64,000 nt of DNA from positions 48,997 to 112,996 of the forward strand of contig NZ_PQIA01000009.1 of NCBI RefSeq assembly GCF_003385235.1. The letters are read 5' to 3'. Within the stretch, counting starts at the first letter, position 1; the number at the start of each line of letters is the position of its first letter. The stretch is from Amycolatopsis circi. Its GTDB lineage: Bacteria; Actinomycetota; Actinomycetes; Mycobacteriales; Pseudonocardiaceae. Positions 10,787 to 18,803 of the stretch are shown here, piece by piece. Below the pieces are notes generated by a model that saw nothing but the letters and a program-made list of their open reading frames with translations, was not told where the DNA came from and did not search any database. Both the position numbers and the translations under genes were made by a program.

Positions 10787-11920
10787 ATGACTGATCCACG
10801 TTCCCAGCAGGGCGGCGTGGCCAACACGACCTATCCGTGCGGCGGCTGCGGCGCGCGGCTGGAGTTCGCGCCGGGCACGACGGCCATGCAGTGTCCGTAC
10901 TGCGGGTTCCGGCAGGAGATCGCCGCCGGCGACCGGGAGATCCGCGAGATCCCGTTCGCCGAGCTGGCGAACCTGGCGCGCAAGCCGGTGGGTTCGATCG
11001 GCAAGTATGTCTTCGTGTGCCAGCGATGCGCGGCGAGGACGGAAACCAACGAGACCGCCAGCATGTGCCAGTTCTGCGGCGCGCCGCTGGTCATCGATCC
11101 GGGCGCGTCCGGGCAGCTGGTGCCGGAGGGCGTGCTGCCGTTCGCGTTCGACCGTCCCGCGGTGAGCACACACCTGAAGAAGTGGACGTCTTCGCGCTGG
11201 TTCGCGCCGACCGCGCTGAAGAAGGTCACCACGGCCGAGTCCACGAAGAGCACGTACATCCCGCACTGGACGTACGACTCGCAGACCGTCTCCGTCTACA
11301 CCGGTGCGCGCGGCGAGTACTACTACGTCACCGAGAGCTACTACGAGAACGGCGAGCGCAAGACGCGCGAAGTGCGCCATACGCGCTGGTACCCGGCGCG
11401 CGGACGGGTCGCGCGGAATTTCGACGACGTCCTGGTGCCGGCGAGCACCCAGCTGCCGTTGCCGGAGCTGGACAAACTCGCGCCGTGGCCGCTGCTCGAC
11501 TCCGCGCCGTACCAGCCGCAGTTCCTCTCCGGGCATTTCGCGCTGCGGTACGACGTCGAGCCGGAGAACGGCTTCGAAGAGGCGAAGAACCGGATGGCCC
11601 CGGTCATCGCCGACGACTGCAAGTACGACATCGGCGGCGACACCCAGCAGCTGAATTCGGTCGACACACAGCACAGCAACGTGACCTTCAAGCTGATGCT
11701 GCTGCCGGTGTGGGTCGCGACCTATGTGTACGCCGGGAAGAACTGGCAGATCCTCGTCAACGGCCGCACCGGCGAGATCCACGGCCAGCGTCCGTGGAGC
11801 AAGGTCAAGATCGCCGTCGCGGTGGTGCTCGCGCTGATCGTGATCGCGGCGATCGTCTACTTCGTCGCGATGAAGGGCCACAGCACGGGCACGACCCACC
11901 ATTCCGTTACGCACCACTGA
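10787..11920 (+). CDS. Zinc-ribbon protein with C-terminal membrane anchor (YdjG-like)
   Basis: A 377-residue protein starting 26 bases after the SPFH gene. Four CxxC pairs are visible: CGGC (~18-21), CPYC (~37-40), CQRC (~78-81) and CQFC (~93-96), a TFIIB-like double zinc ribbon. The middle holds a long Tyr/Trp-rich domain. One hydrophobic helix (~345-365, IAVAVVLALIVIAAIVYF) followed by a His/Lys/Thr tail anchors it with the bulk in the cytoplasm. In Bacillus the YdjG/YdjH pair works with an SPFH protein to position PspA at the membrane; a similar scaffold role is inferred here. Confidence 0.82.
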   Translation: MTDPRSQQGGVANTTYPCGGCGARLEFAPGTTAMQCPYCGFRQEIAAGDREIREIPFAELANLARKPVGSIGKYVFVCQRCAARTETNETASMCQFCGAPLVIDPGASGQLVPEGVLPFAFDRPAVSTHLKKWTSSRWFAPTALKKVTTAESTKSTYIPHWTYDSQTVSVYTGARGEYYYVTESYYENGERKTREVRHTRWYPARGRVARNFDDVLVPASTQLPLPELDKLAPWPLLDSAPYQPQFLSGHFALRYDVEPENGFEEAKNRMAPVIADDCKYDIGGDTQQLNSVDTQHSNVTFKLMLLPVWVATYVYAGKNWQILVNGRTGEIHGQRPWSKVKIAVAVVLALIVIAAIVYFVAMKGHSTGTTHHSVTHH

Positions 11921-11973
11921 ATTTTCCAGGGAAGTGATGTTCCATGCTGATGGGCATGGTTCTCGGCGACCGC

Positions 11974-11996
11974 TGCTCCCGCGCTTCGCGGGAGCA
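11974..11996 (+). terminator. Hairpin behind the SPFH/zinc-ribbon operon
   Basis: TGCTCCCGCG-CTT-CGCGGGAGCA: a perfect 10-bp stem with a 3-base loop, 54 bases after the stop at 11920. There is no T-run, which is common in high-GC actinomycetes. Confidence 0.65.
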
Positions 11997-12093
11997 CGCG
12001 GGTTCGCCACTGTCTTGACCGGCGGGAATCCTCGCCCGCTCTCCGCGAAGCGTCGACGGCTGACTGGCCCTTCGACCCTTCCCGGGAGCATTA

Positions 12094-13194
12094 ATGTCCA
12101 CCGTCCAGTGGACCGAAAACGGAACCCACCACACCGCCCGTTGGCATTCCGAAAACGGAACTCTGCCGCCGGGCCGCATTGTCGTCGTCGATGATCGGCT
12201 GACCGCTGCCGCGGCGCTGCGTTATGCCCGCGCTGGCACCGGAATGCTGTGGCGCGGCGACTTTCCCAACGCACGACAGCTCGTCCGCGCCATGGACCGA
12301 CGGCTCCCGCAGCGTTCGGGTTCTTTCGCCGAGGTGCGTTCAGCACGCTCGGAACGCGCGACGCTGCTGGGGAAAGTCCTGGTCTCCGTCGAGGACGACC
12401 ATTCGCTGCGCCTCCGCCGAGCCCCTGACGTCCGAGCCGCCTGCGAGCACGCGTTCGGCGGTTTACCCGGCACGTTGCTCTCGTTGCGTGAGCTGCTCGG
12501 CGCCCTGAGCGCTTTTCAATGGCATCAGAAAGGCATACATATCAAGGCTTTGAACGCGCGGTTGTATCCCGCGTACAGCGTGTTCGCCCCAACACGGAGC
12601 GAATACCTTGCTCTGGTCGCGGAGGAACCGTTGCCGGGCAAGGGTTCTCCGGTCGTCTTCGATCTCGGTACCGGCACCGGTGTGCTCGCCGCGATCCTCG
12701 CCCGGCGCGGTGCCGCCGAAGTGGTGGCAACCGACCTGAACCCGCACGCCGTCCGCTGCGCACAGGACAACCTGCGGCGGCTCGGGCTGTCCGACCGGGT
12801 CCGCGTCCTCGAAGCCGACCTCTGGCCCGCCGACCGACGCGCTGACCTGGTCGTCTGCAATCCCCCCTGGCTGCCCGGAAATCCGGCTTCGGCGCTGGAA
12901 CTCGGGATCTACGACGCCTCGTCGGCCATGCTGAACCGGTTCCTCGACGGCCTGCCCGAACACCTGACGCCGCACGGCGAAGGCTGGCTGATCCTGTCGG
13001 ACCTCGCCGAACACCTCGGCTTGCGGACCCGGGCCGAACTGCTCGACCGGATTTCCGCGGCCGGGCTCAAAGTCGCGGGACGTCGCGAAACCACGCCAAG
13101 GCACCGACGCGCCACGGACAGTGCCGATTCCTTGCACGCGCACCGCGCCCGGGAGCGGACAATGCTGTGGCGGTTAACCATGTCCAGAGCGTGA
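12094..13194 (+). CDS. Class I SAM-dependent methyltransferase (HemK/RlmG-like)
   Basis: A 366-residue protein. The C-terminal half is a Rossmann methyltransferase: SAM motif I DLGTGTGVLA (~residues 190-199), acidic end of strand 2 ATDLNPHAVRCA, and the NPPW motif (~255) that marks N-methyltransferases acting on nucleobases or amide nitrogen (HemK/PrmC, RlmG, RsmC types). The N-terminal half (VVDDRLTAAAALRYARAGTG) resembles the degenerate first methyltransferase domain of RlmG/RsmC-type rRNA enzymes. Probable target: rRNA or a protein glutamine; the sequence does not decide. ATG 12094 has only a weak ribosome binding site. Confidence 0.85.
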   Translation: MSTVQWTENGTHHTARWHSENGTLPPGRIVVVDDRLTAAAALRYARAGTGMLWRGDFPNARQLVRAMDRRLPQRSGSFAEVRSARSERATLLGKVLVSVEDDHSLRLRRAPDVRAACEHAFGGLPGTLLSLRELLGALSAFQWHQKGIHIKALNARLYPAYSVFAPTRSEYLALVAEEPLPGKGSPVVFDLGTGTGVLAAILARRGAAEVVATDLNPHAVRCAQDNLRRLGLSDRVRVLEADLWPADRRADLVVCNPPWLPGNPASALELGIYDASSAMLNRFLDGLPEHLTPHGEGWLILSDLAEHLGLRTRAELLDRISAAGLKVAGRRETTPRHRRATDSADSLHAHRARERTMLWRLTMSRA

Positions 13195-13257
13195 CCCGGC
13201 GTTTCCACACTGGACTACACCAATCGAATATCCTCGCCGAAGACACGGGGAGGGACG

Positions 13258-14526
13258 ATGCCCGGACCGGGTTTTGCCGTACCACGCCGGGAATTCGTGC
13301 GGACGCTGCTGCATCGCGGCAGCCCGCCGGAGCGGCCGGACGCGGAAGAGGACCTCGCCGCGGTCGGAGACGCGACGCTGGCCCGCGCCGCGCGGTACTG
13401 GGTCGTCGTCCCGGTCGCCTACCGGATCGCCGCGTTCGTGAAGGTGTTCATCGGGTTCGCCGCGGCCAACGGCAGCACCGGACTGGTTCCGGTGCTGCCC
13501 GCGGCCGCGCTGGGCGTCGCCGCGAACGCCGCGTTCCTGTGGTGGCTGCTGCGTTCCGGCGGGCTGCCCGCGCGGCGCACGCGACGGGTGCTCACCGTGG
13601 ATCTCTGCGCGGGGCTCGTGCTGAACCTGCTGATCGCCGTGCTCGCGCCGGACTCGGTGCAGCCGTTCGCGATCGACGTCACCTGGACGTGGCTGGTCGG
13701 CTCGGTGGCGATGTGGGCCGGGACGTCCGGGCTGCCCGCGGCGTTGCTGCTGCTCGCCGCGGCCGTCCCAGTGCGCGTCCTGCTGACCGTGGCGGGCGGG
13801 CTGCGGCTGGACAACCCGCTCGCGATCAACCGGTCGATCGGCTGCCTGGTCGCGCTGGCCGTGTCGATCGTGGTGGCGTGCGGGATCCTGGTGCTGCTTG
13901 GCGTCGGCACGCGGTTCGCGCTCGACATCGGCCTGCGCCGCGGCCAGGAAGCCGAACGCAGGCGCACTCAGCGGTTGCTGCACGACAGCGTGCTGCAGAC
14001 GCTGGAAGCGCTCGCGATCGCCCCTTCCGACGACGCCGACCACGCCGCCGAACGGCTCGCCCAGCTGCGCTCGGTCGCGCACGCCGAGGCGGCCGAACTC
14101 CGCCGGAGCATCACCGAGCCGATCGAACCGCGCACGAGACGCGGTTTCGTGGTCGAACTGGCCGACGTCGCGGCCGATATGGCCCGCGAAGGCCTGCGCA
14201 CCCAGCTCGTAGCCGCCGACTTCGCCGACGACGACCGCCTTTCCGCTGACCGGCGCACCGCGATGTGCGAGGCGGTGCGGGAAGCGTTGCGCAACACGGT
14301 GAAACACGCCGGGACCAGCCGAGTCGTGCTCCGGGTGGAGGAACGCGACGGCGGGACCGCAGTGGTCGCGCGAGACCAAGGCCGCGGCTTCGACGTGCGC
14401 GAACGGGGGCCGGGGTTCGGCATCCGCCAGTCGATCGAAGCCCGGCTGGCGGAGGTCGGGGGAACCGGGCAGGTGGAATCGACGCCGGGACACGGGACCC
14501 GGGTCACTCTTTGGGTGCCGCACTGA
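13258..14526 (+). CDS. Orphan sensor histidine kinase (HisKA_3/NarX type)
   Basis: A 422-residue membrane kinase. About five to six hydrophobic helices fill residues ~45-225. The dimerisation helix carries LLHDSVLQTLEAL (His ~243), the HDxxLQ phospho-acceptor box of the NarX/DesK group. The HATPase domain has an N-box EALRNTVKHAG (~345) and G-boxes DQGRGFDVRERGPGFGI (~375-392) and GHGTRVTLW near the end. No response regulator gene flanks it. The signal is unknown. The stop at 14526 is followed by a ~215-bp gap. Confidence 0.92.
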   Translation: MPGPGFAVPRREFVRTLLHRGSPPERPDAEEDLAAVGDATLARAARYWVVVPVAYRIAAFVKVFIGFAAANGSTGLVPVLPAAALGVAANAAFLWWLLRSGGLPARRTRRVLTVDLCAGLVLNLLIAVLAPDSVQPFAIDVTWTWLVGSVAMWAGTSGLPAALLLLAAAVPVRVLLTVAGGLRLDNPLAINRSIGCLVALAVSIVVACGILVLLGVGTRFALDIGLRRGQEAERRRTQRLLHDSVLQTLEALAIAPSDDADHAAERLAQLRSVAHAEAAELRRSITEPIEPRTRRGFVVELADVAADMAREGLRTQLVAADFADDDRLSADRRTAMCEAVREALRNTVKHAGTSRVVLRVEERDGGTAVVARDQGRGFDVRERGPGFGIRQSIEARLAEVGGTGQVESTPGHGTRVTLWVPH

Positions 14527-14742
14527 GCGCTGGACGGCGGATTCTTCTCTGAATCAGCGAAACTGTTACGTTTTCCAGAGTAATCAGCACGCTTGAAGAT
14601 TGTTCTTGTGAGGCGCTTGCGTCATCATTTGCGGACAAACAACCTGCCGCGCATGCACCACGTTCGTAGCTTCACATTCCGGTTTCGCGAGGCTGATAAT
14701 GGAGGGTCGCGCACGACGACGCCCAGCCGCGGGAGCGCTTGC

Positions 14743-15120
14743 ATGGACACGCCGGACGAGGCACGCACGAGTCGGACCGAGCGGAACCGCCGGATGCTCG
14801 AATCCTGGCGGGCCGGCGCGTCGATCACCGAGATCGCCAGGGAACACGGGCTGTCGCTCAGCTGGACCGGACGCTTGCTGCGCCAGGAAGGCGCTGTTCT
14901 GCCGGAAATCCGCCAAGGCGTGCGGCGTGAACTTGACGTACCGCGAATAGTCCGCGAGTACGAGTCAGGATCTACTATTCAGAGCATCGCGGACGCGCAT
15001 CAGGCGTCCTACGGGACCATTCGTCGCTTGCTGCTGCGGGAAAGAGTCACCATCCGCCCACATGGCGGGCAGAACGCTCTCGATCGGCGCAAGACCGGCA
15101 ATACCGAGCGTCACCCCTGA
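14743..15120 (+). CDS. Small helix-turn-helix protein
   Basis: 125 residues from ATG 14743 (GGGAGC at 14731-14736). It has two HTH units: SITEIAREHGLSLSWTGRLL (~30-50) and IQSIADAHQASYGTIRRLLL (~87-106), followed by RVTIRPHGGQ. The second unit ending in a 'TIRPHGG' tail is common in many small actinomycete regulators. An in-frame extension of 50 codons upstream to 14593 looks untranslated (Arg/His-rich, no ribosome binding site). It lies 86 bases ahead of the STAND gene in the same direction and may regulate it. Confidence 0.75.
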   Translation: MDTPDEARTSRTERNRRMLESWRAGASITEIAREHGLSLSWTGRLLRQEGAVLPEIRQGVRRELDVPRIVREYESGSTIQSIADAHQASYGTIRRLLLRERVTIRPHGGQNALDRRKTGNTERHP

Positions 15121-15206
15121 TTTCCCTTTCAGGTGGGTGACTCGCACCTCGTTCCGGTTCCTTTCGTCGCCCGAAACAGGTAAGGAGGAATAATCGGGGG
15201 TGTGGA

Positions 15207-17174
15207 ATGACTGAAGCACGGCCAGGGGCAGCGACGTCCGACAGACCTGTGCGAGCGCCGGTCCAGCTTCCGCCCGCACCGCCCGTGCTCCTCGGCCGAG
15301 GCCAGGAATTGGCCCGGCTGGACGAACTCCGCGTCCGGTCCGCCCCGGCCCCGTCGGTCGTCGTGCTCACCGGCGTAGGCGGGATCGGCAAAACAGCCCT
15401 CGCCCTGCATTGGCTGCACGCCCAGCGCCACCGATTCCCCGACGGCATCCTGTGCACGAGATTTTCCACCGGAGAAACGGAAACCGCGGAATCCGCGAGC
15501 GGAGCACTGCACGGTTTCCTGACCGCACTGGGCATTCCGGCCGACGACATCCCCGCCTCGTTCGCCCAGCGAGCCGCCGAATTCCGTGCGGTGACAGCGG
15601 ATCGCCGGTTCGCCGTGCTGCTCGACGACGTCGTGCACAGCGCCGACGCCCGCGCCGTGCTGCCGTCCAGCCCGCACGCGCTCGTGCTCGTCACCAGCCG
15701 GTCCCAGCTGACCAGTCTCGCGCTGGACGGCGCGGAAATCCTTCCGCTCAGCCCGCTTCCGGACCAGCCCGCCCGCGAGGTGCTCGCCCGCGCCGGGCAA
15801 CGGCAGATCAGCCAGGAGGACGCGCAAGACCTGCTGACCGCCTGCGCCGGTCTCCCGCTGGCGCTCGCCATCACCGGCGCGAGGCTCCGCGTCCGGCCGA
15901 GACGCAAGCCGCACCAGGAAGCCCGCCGCGGACGCGTCCGCCCGGCCGGAGGTTTCCCCGCGCTCGCAACGGTTTTCGACGCCTCGTACGCCGCCCTCGA
16001 CGACTCGGCGGCCCGGCTCTACCGAACCTGCGGCATCCTGCCCGGCCCGCATCACGCCGTCGACGCGCTCGCCGACACCCTCCAGAGTTCGCCCGCCCAT
16101 CTGGACGACGCCGTCGACGAACTGATCGAAGCCAACCTCCTCCACGAACTGGAGGACGAAACCGTGGCACAGCACGACGTCGTCCGCCATGACGCCCGCG
16201 TGCGCGCGGAACGCCAGGACGCCGAGGTCGACCGGGACTATCTCGTGCACCGCTACACCCGGTGGTACCGCGACCAGACCGTCACCGCGAGCGCGCTCAT
16301 CCATCCGTTCCGGCCGACGTTCGCGTCCGAAACCGTTGCGGCGACCGGGTCTTTCGCCGATCGGGACCACGCGGTGAACTGGTGGCGACGGGATCGGTCA
16401 GTCATCAACGCCGTCGCGAAAGCCGCCTCGGCCCACGGCTGGGACGAAGAACTGTGGCAGCTCGCCGAAGCCTCGTGGGGATTCTTCTTGCACCACCGGG
16501 ATTACGAGCCGTTCCTGGAGCTGTGCACGGCCGGGATCGAGGCGGCCCGGCGGTGCGGAGAGCCGCTGGTGGAAGCCCGGATGCACAGCCAGGCCGGTTT
16601 CGTCTGCGACCAGCTCGGCCGTTACGCCGAAGCGGCCGCGCACAACGCCGTCACCCTCGAAATCGGCGAGAGGGAACAGCACGGCCCGACCCAGGCCTCC
16701 GCGCTGGCCCGGCTCGCCAGGGACGCGCGAAGACAGCAAGAGTGGGAAGCCGCGCTTGAGCTGTACGAGCGCAGCGCGCGGAAACACGCCGAAGTCGGGC
16801 TCCCGCGAGGAGTCGGACAGGCCCGCTATCGCCGCGGCGAGGTCCTCGTCAAGCTGGGGCGCGACGACGAAGCACTGCGCGAGCTGACCGAAGCCACTGC
16901 CATTCTGGACGAAGAAGGCGACGTCGCCCAGCACGCGCGTGCTGTCCTCCCGCTCGCCGCGATCCACGCCCGGCGGGGCGACTACCGCCGGGCGCGCGCT
17001 GAACTCCGGCATGCGCTCGAAGGCGTCGAACGGCTCCAGTCACCGCATTTCCAGGCCGAGGTCCTCACCGCGCTCGCCGACCTCGAACGCGGCGACGGCG
17101 ACGAGGCAAGCGCCCAGCGCCATCTCGACGAGGCTCGCCGACTCATCGGGGATTCCGGCGAGCCGCCGCACTGA
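15207..17174 (+). CDS. NB-ARC/TPR STAND protein without a DNA-binding domain
   Basis: 655 residues. The P-loop GVGGIGKTALALHW (~55-68), Walker B RFAVLLDD (~137) and the sensor VLVTSRSQL (~155) form an NB-ARC ATPase; GLPLALAI (~217) is the conserved GLPLAL box. Beyond residue ~420 the chain is TPR-like (repeated Ala/Glu helices such as RYAEAAAHNAVTLEIGE and REALRELT-type units). It is the AfsR architecture minus the N-terminal wHTH/BTAD module and is closely similar in its NB-ARC part to the SARP at 18804. AAGGAGG lies at 15182-15188, rather far (18 bases) from ATG 15207. The 3' end overlaps a convergent small gene by 135 bases. Likely a sensory ATPase acting with a partner DNA-binding protein. 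Confidence 0.85.
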   Translation: MTEARPGAATSDRPVRAPVQLPPAPPVLLGRGQELARLDELRVRSAPAPSVVVLTGVGGIGKTALALHWLHAQRHRFPDGILCTRFSTGETETAESASGALHGFLTALGIPADDIPASFAQRAAEFRAVTADRRFAVLLDDVVHSADARAVLPSSPHALVLVTSRSQLTSLALDGAEILPLSPLPDQPAREVLARAGQRQISQEDAQDLLTACAGLPLALAITGARLRVRPRRKPHQEARRGRVRPAGGFPALATVFDASYAALDDSAARLYRTCGILPGPHHAVDALADTLQSSPAHLDDAVDELIEANLLHELEDETVAQHDVVRHDARVRAERQDAEVDRDYLVHRYTRWYRDQTVTASALIHPFRPTFASETVAATGSFADRDHAVNWWRRDRSVINAVAKAASAHGWDEELWQLAEASWGFFLHHRDYEPFLELCTAGIEAARRCGEPLVEARMHSQAGFVCDQLGRYAEAAAHNAVTLEIGEREQHGPTQASALARLARDARRQQEWEAALELYERSARKHAEVGLPRGVGQARYRRGEVLVKLGRDDEALRELTEATAILDEEGDVAQHARAVLPLAAIHARRGDYRRARAELRHALEGVERLQSPHFQAEVLTALADLERGDGDEASAQRHLDEARRLIGDSGEPPH

Positions 17175-17399
17175 CCACACCGCCCCGCCCGGCCAGCACA
17201 CCGCCGCGGCGATCGCCCCCGGCCATTCCGCTCGCAGCTCGTCAGCCTCGCACTTCGCCGCGCCGCTGGCCCGGTTCCGGACCACGACGTCCGCGCTGGC
17301 CGCCTGCCAAGGTCCGGCCCGATCCACGTCGGCGACCAGCACCGGCGTCGCGCGACGGCCGGGCAGCGCGAGCCGGACGCTCGCGACGCCGGGGGTCAC
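17040..17399 (-). CDS. Small protein coupled to the GT-B-like gene; overlaps the STAND gene antisense
   Basis: GTG 17397-17399 overlaps the TGA of the upstream minus-strand gene (GTGA) and opens 119 codons. Third positions are almost all G or C, including the 220 bases that overlap nothing, which supports real coding. The protein (TPGVASVRLALPGRRATPVL... AADVVVRNRAS-like start, then WPGAIAAAVCWPGGAVW) has no membrane segment and no family I recognise. Its last 45 codons are antisense to the 3' end of the STAND gene (ends at 17174). Translational coupling suggests it works with the 404-residue protein. Confidence 0.55.
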   Translation of the reverse strand: MTPGVASVRLALPGRRATPVLVADVDRAGPWQAASADVVVRNRASGAAKCEADELRAEWPGAIAAAVCWPGGAVWSVRRLAGIPDESASLVEMALGACLVAVAAFEVGERGEDLGLEMR

Positions 17400-18610
17400 G
17401 CGTCCCACCGAGGCAACGGCCGGGGCATCGCCGGCAACGGCGGATACGCCGGCGTGTTCGGTTCGGACAACTCCAGCAGCCGGTACATCGCCGATCGCAA
17501 GATCCCCGCCGAGCAGTCGATCCTCGTGCTGACGACCGGCAACACCTCCGCCGCGAGCCTGGGAGCCGCGGCGATCGCGGCCTCCTCCTGACGTTCGAGC
17601 GGCTGGTCCAGATCCAACGGCTCCGAACGCGCGCGCACGAGGTCCGCGACGCTTCCCGCTCGCGCTTGTCCGTCCGGCAGCGAGGCGAGCGTCACCGGCC
17701 TCCCCAGGGCGGCCGCGTAGCCCGTGGTCGAGCCGTGGTCGCCGATCACCCAGTCCGCCGCGAGCATCGTCGCCTGCCATCCCTGTTCGGGCGGGAGCAC
17801 GCGAAGACCCCGGCACCCGTCGAGCCAGGCGGCGACCTGACGCCTCCCGTGCACCGCCCAGACGTTCGGATGCAGCACCGCCGCCACCGCGTATCGGTCG
17901 TCCGGCAACGCGTTCACGATCGCCTCGGGCAACTTGGGAACGCGGCCGAATGCGGAGTCAGTGAACCAGGTCGAACTCAGCACCACGAGCCGCCGCGATC
18001 CGACGCCAAGCGCCCGCCGGTATCGCTCCCGCAAGCCGCTCGCCGCCCGCATCCCGTCGAGGCAGAGGTCACCGGCCACGACCGCCGCCGGCAGCGCCTC
18101 CGGGCACCGCTCCCGCAGCACGCCGACCTCCGATTCGGTGGAGAGGCCCAGCACCGCCGGAAGCACCCGTCCGCGAAAGGTGAGCAACTCCCGGTCCAGT
18201 CCGGTCGTCTCGACCGTCGCGCTGCCCGCCTTGCGGCTGAACCGGCGCGGCCGGACCTGCCCGATTCCGTGCCCGATCAGCATCAGCGGCCCGCGCACCT
18301 GGTCGATCTGCCGGTGGCACGCCGCCAGCACCAGGTCGAACCGGTGCGCCACCGCCTGCTCCCAGGGCAGCAACAGCCCGTGCTGCGCCCGCACGTACTC
18401 CTCGACCCCGGCCCACCGGTCGGTGCTGTGCGGCACGGTGAACATCACCTGCACCCGCAGATCCCGTTCGAGCAGCGAGATCAGCTCGAACAGCCGCGTC
18501 CCCGCCGTCACCGTCGGAACGACCGCCAGCACGGTGCGGCAGCCCGGCCGCGTCACCCGCGAAGCGGCGTCGAGACCGATCGGACCGCGGACCCATACGT
18601 CGTGCGCCAT
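17396..18610 (-). CDS. GT-B-fold-like transferase (glycerophosphotransferase/epimerase-like), function unknown
   Basis: 404 residues. Start chosen at ATG 18608-18610 because GGAGG sits 8 bases upstream; ATG 18616 is too close to it. The N-terminal half (TVLAVVPTVTAGTRLFELI, then LLERDLRVQVMFTVP) is a Rossmann-like alpha/beta unit. The C-terminal half has LVVLSSTWFTDSAF, the strand VLHPNVWAVHG and GDHGSTTGYAAALGRPV, the pattern of the nucleotide-binding half of GT-B enzymes such as CDP-glycerol glycerophosphotransferases and UDP-GlcNAc epimerases. No substrate can be named. It is divergent from the SARP gene (193 bp gap), so shared regulation is likely. Confidence 0.65.
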   Translation of the reverse strand: MAHDVWVRGPIGLDAASRVTRPGCRTVLAVVPTVTAGTRLFELISLLERDLRVQVMFTVPHSTDRWAGVEEYVRAQHGLLLPWEQAVAHRFDLVLAACHRQIDQVRGPLMLIGHGIGQVRPRRFSRKAGSATVETTGLDRELLTFRGRVLPAVLGLSTESEVGVLRERCPEALPAAVVAGDLCLDGMRAASGLRERYRRALGVGSRRLVVLSSTWFTDSAFGRVPKLPEAIVNALPDDRYAVAAVLHPNVWAVHGRRQVAAWLDGCRGLRVLPPEQGWQATMLAADWVIGDHGSTTGYAAALGRPVTLASLPDGQARAGSVADLVRARSEPLDLDQPLERQEEAAIAAAPRLAAEVLPVVSTRIDCSAGILRSAMYRLLELSEPNTPAYPPLPAMPRPLPRWDA

Positions 18611-18803
18611 CTTCATCCCCTCCGTCCAGAACCACATCGACGAGCCGAGGCTGCGGCGCGGTTCTGACCGGACGCTTCCCGCCGCTGGACACAAAGCGGA
18701 CCGAAACCGGACAAGACAATTCCCCGGATGATCGTTATGCCGAACCGGTCGCCGACGCACCGGATCAATGCGAAACTGGGCAATCGACGAGGGAGGACGT
18801 CGA

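Noticed and set aside
14527..14742. Response regulator for the histidine kinase
   Set aside because: No receiver domain is encoded on either side; the following HTH protein lacks the phospho-acceptor fold.
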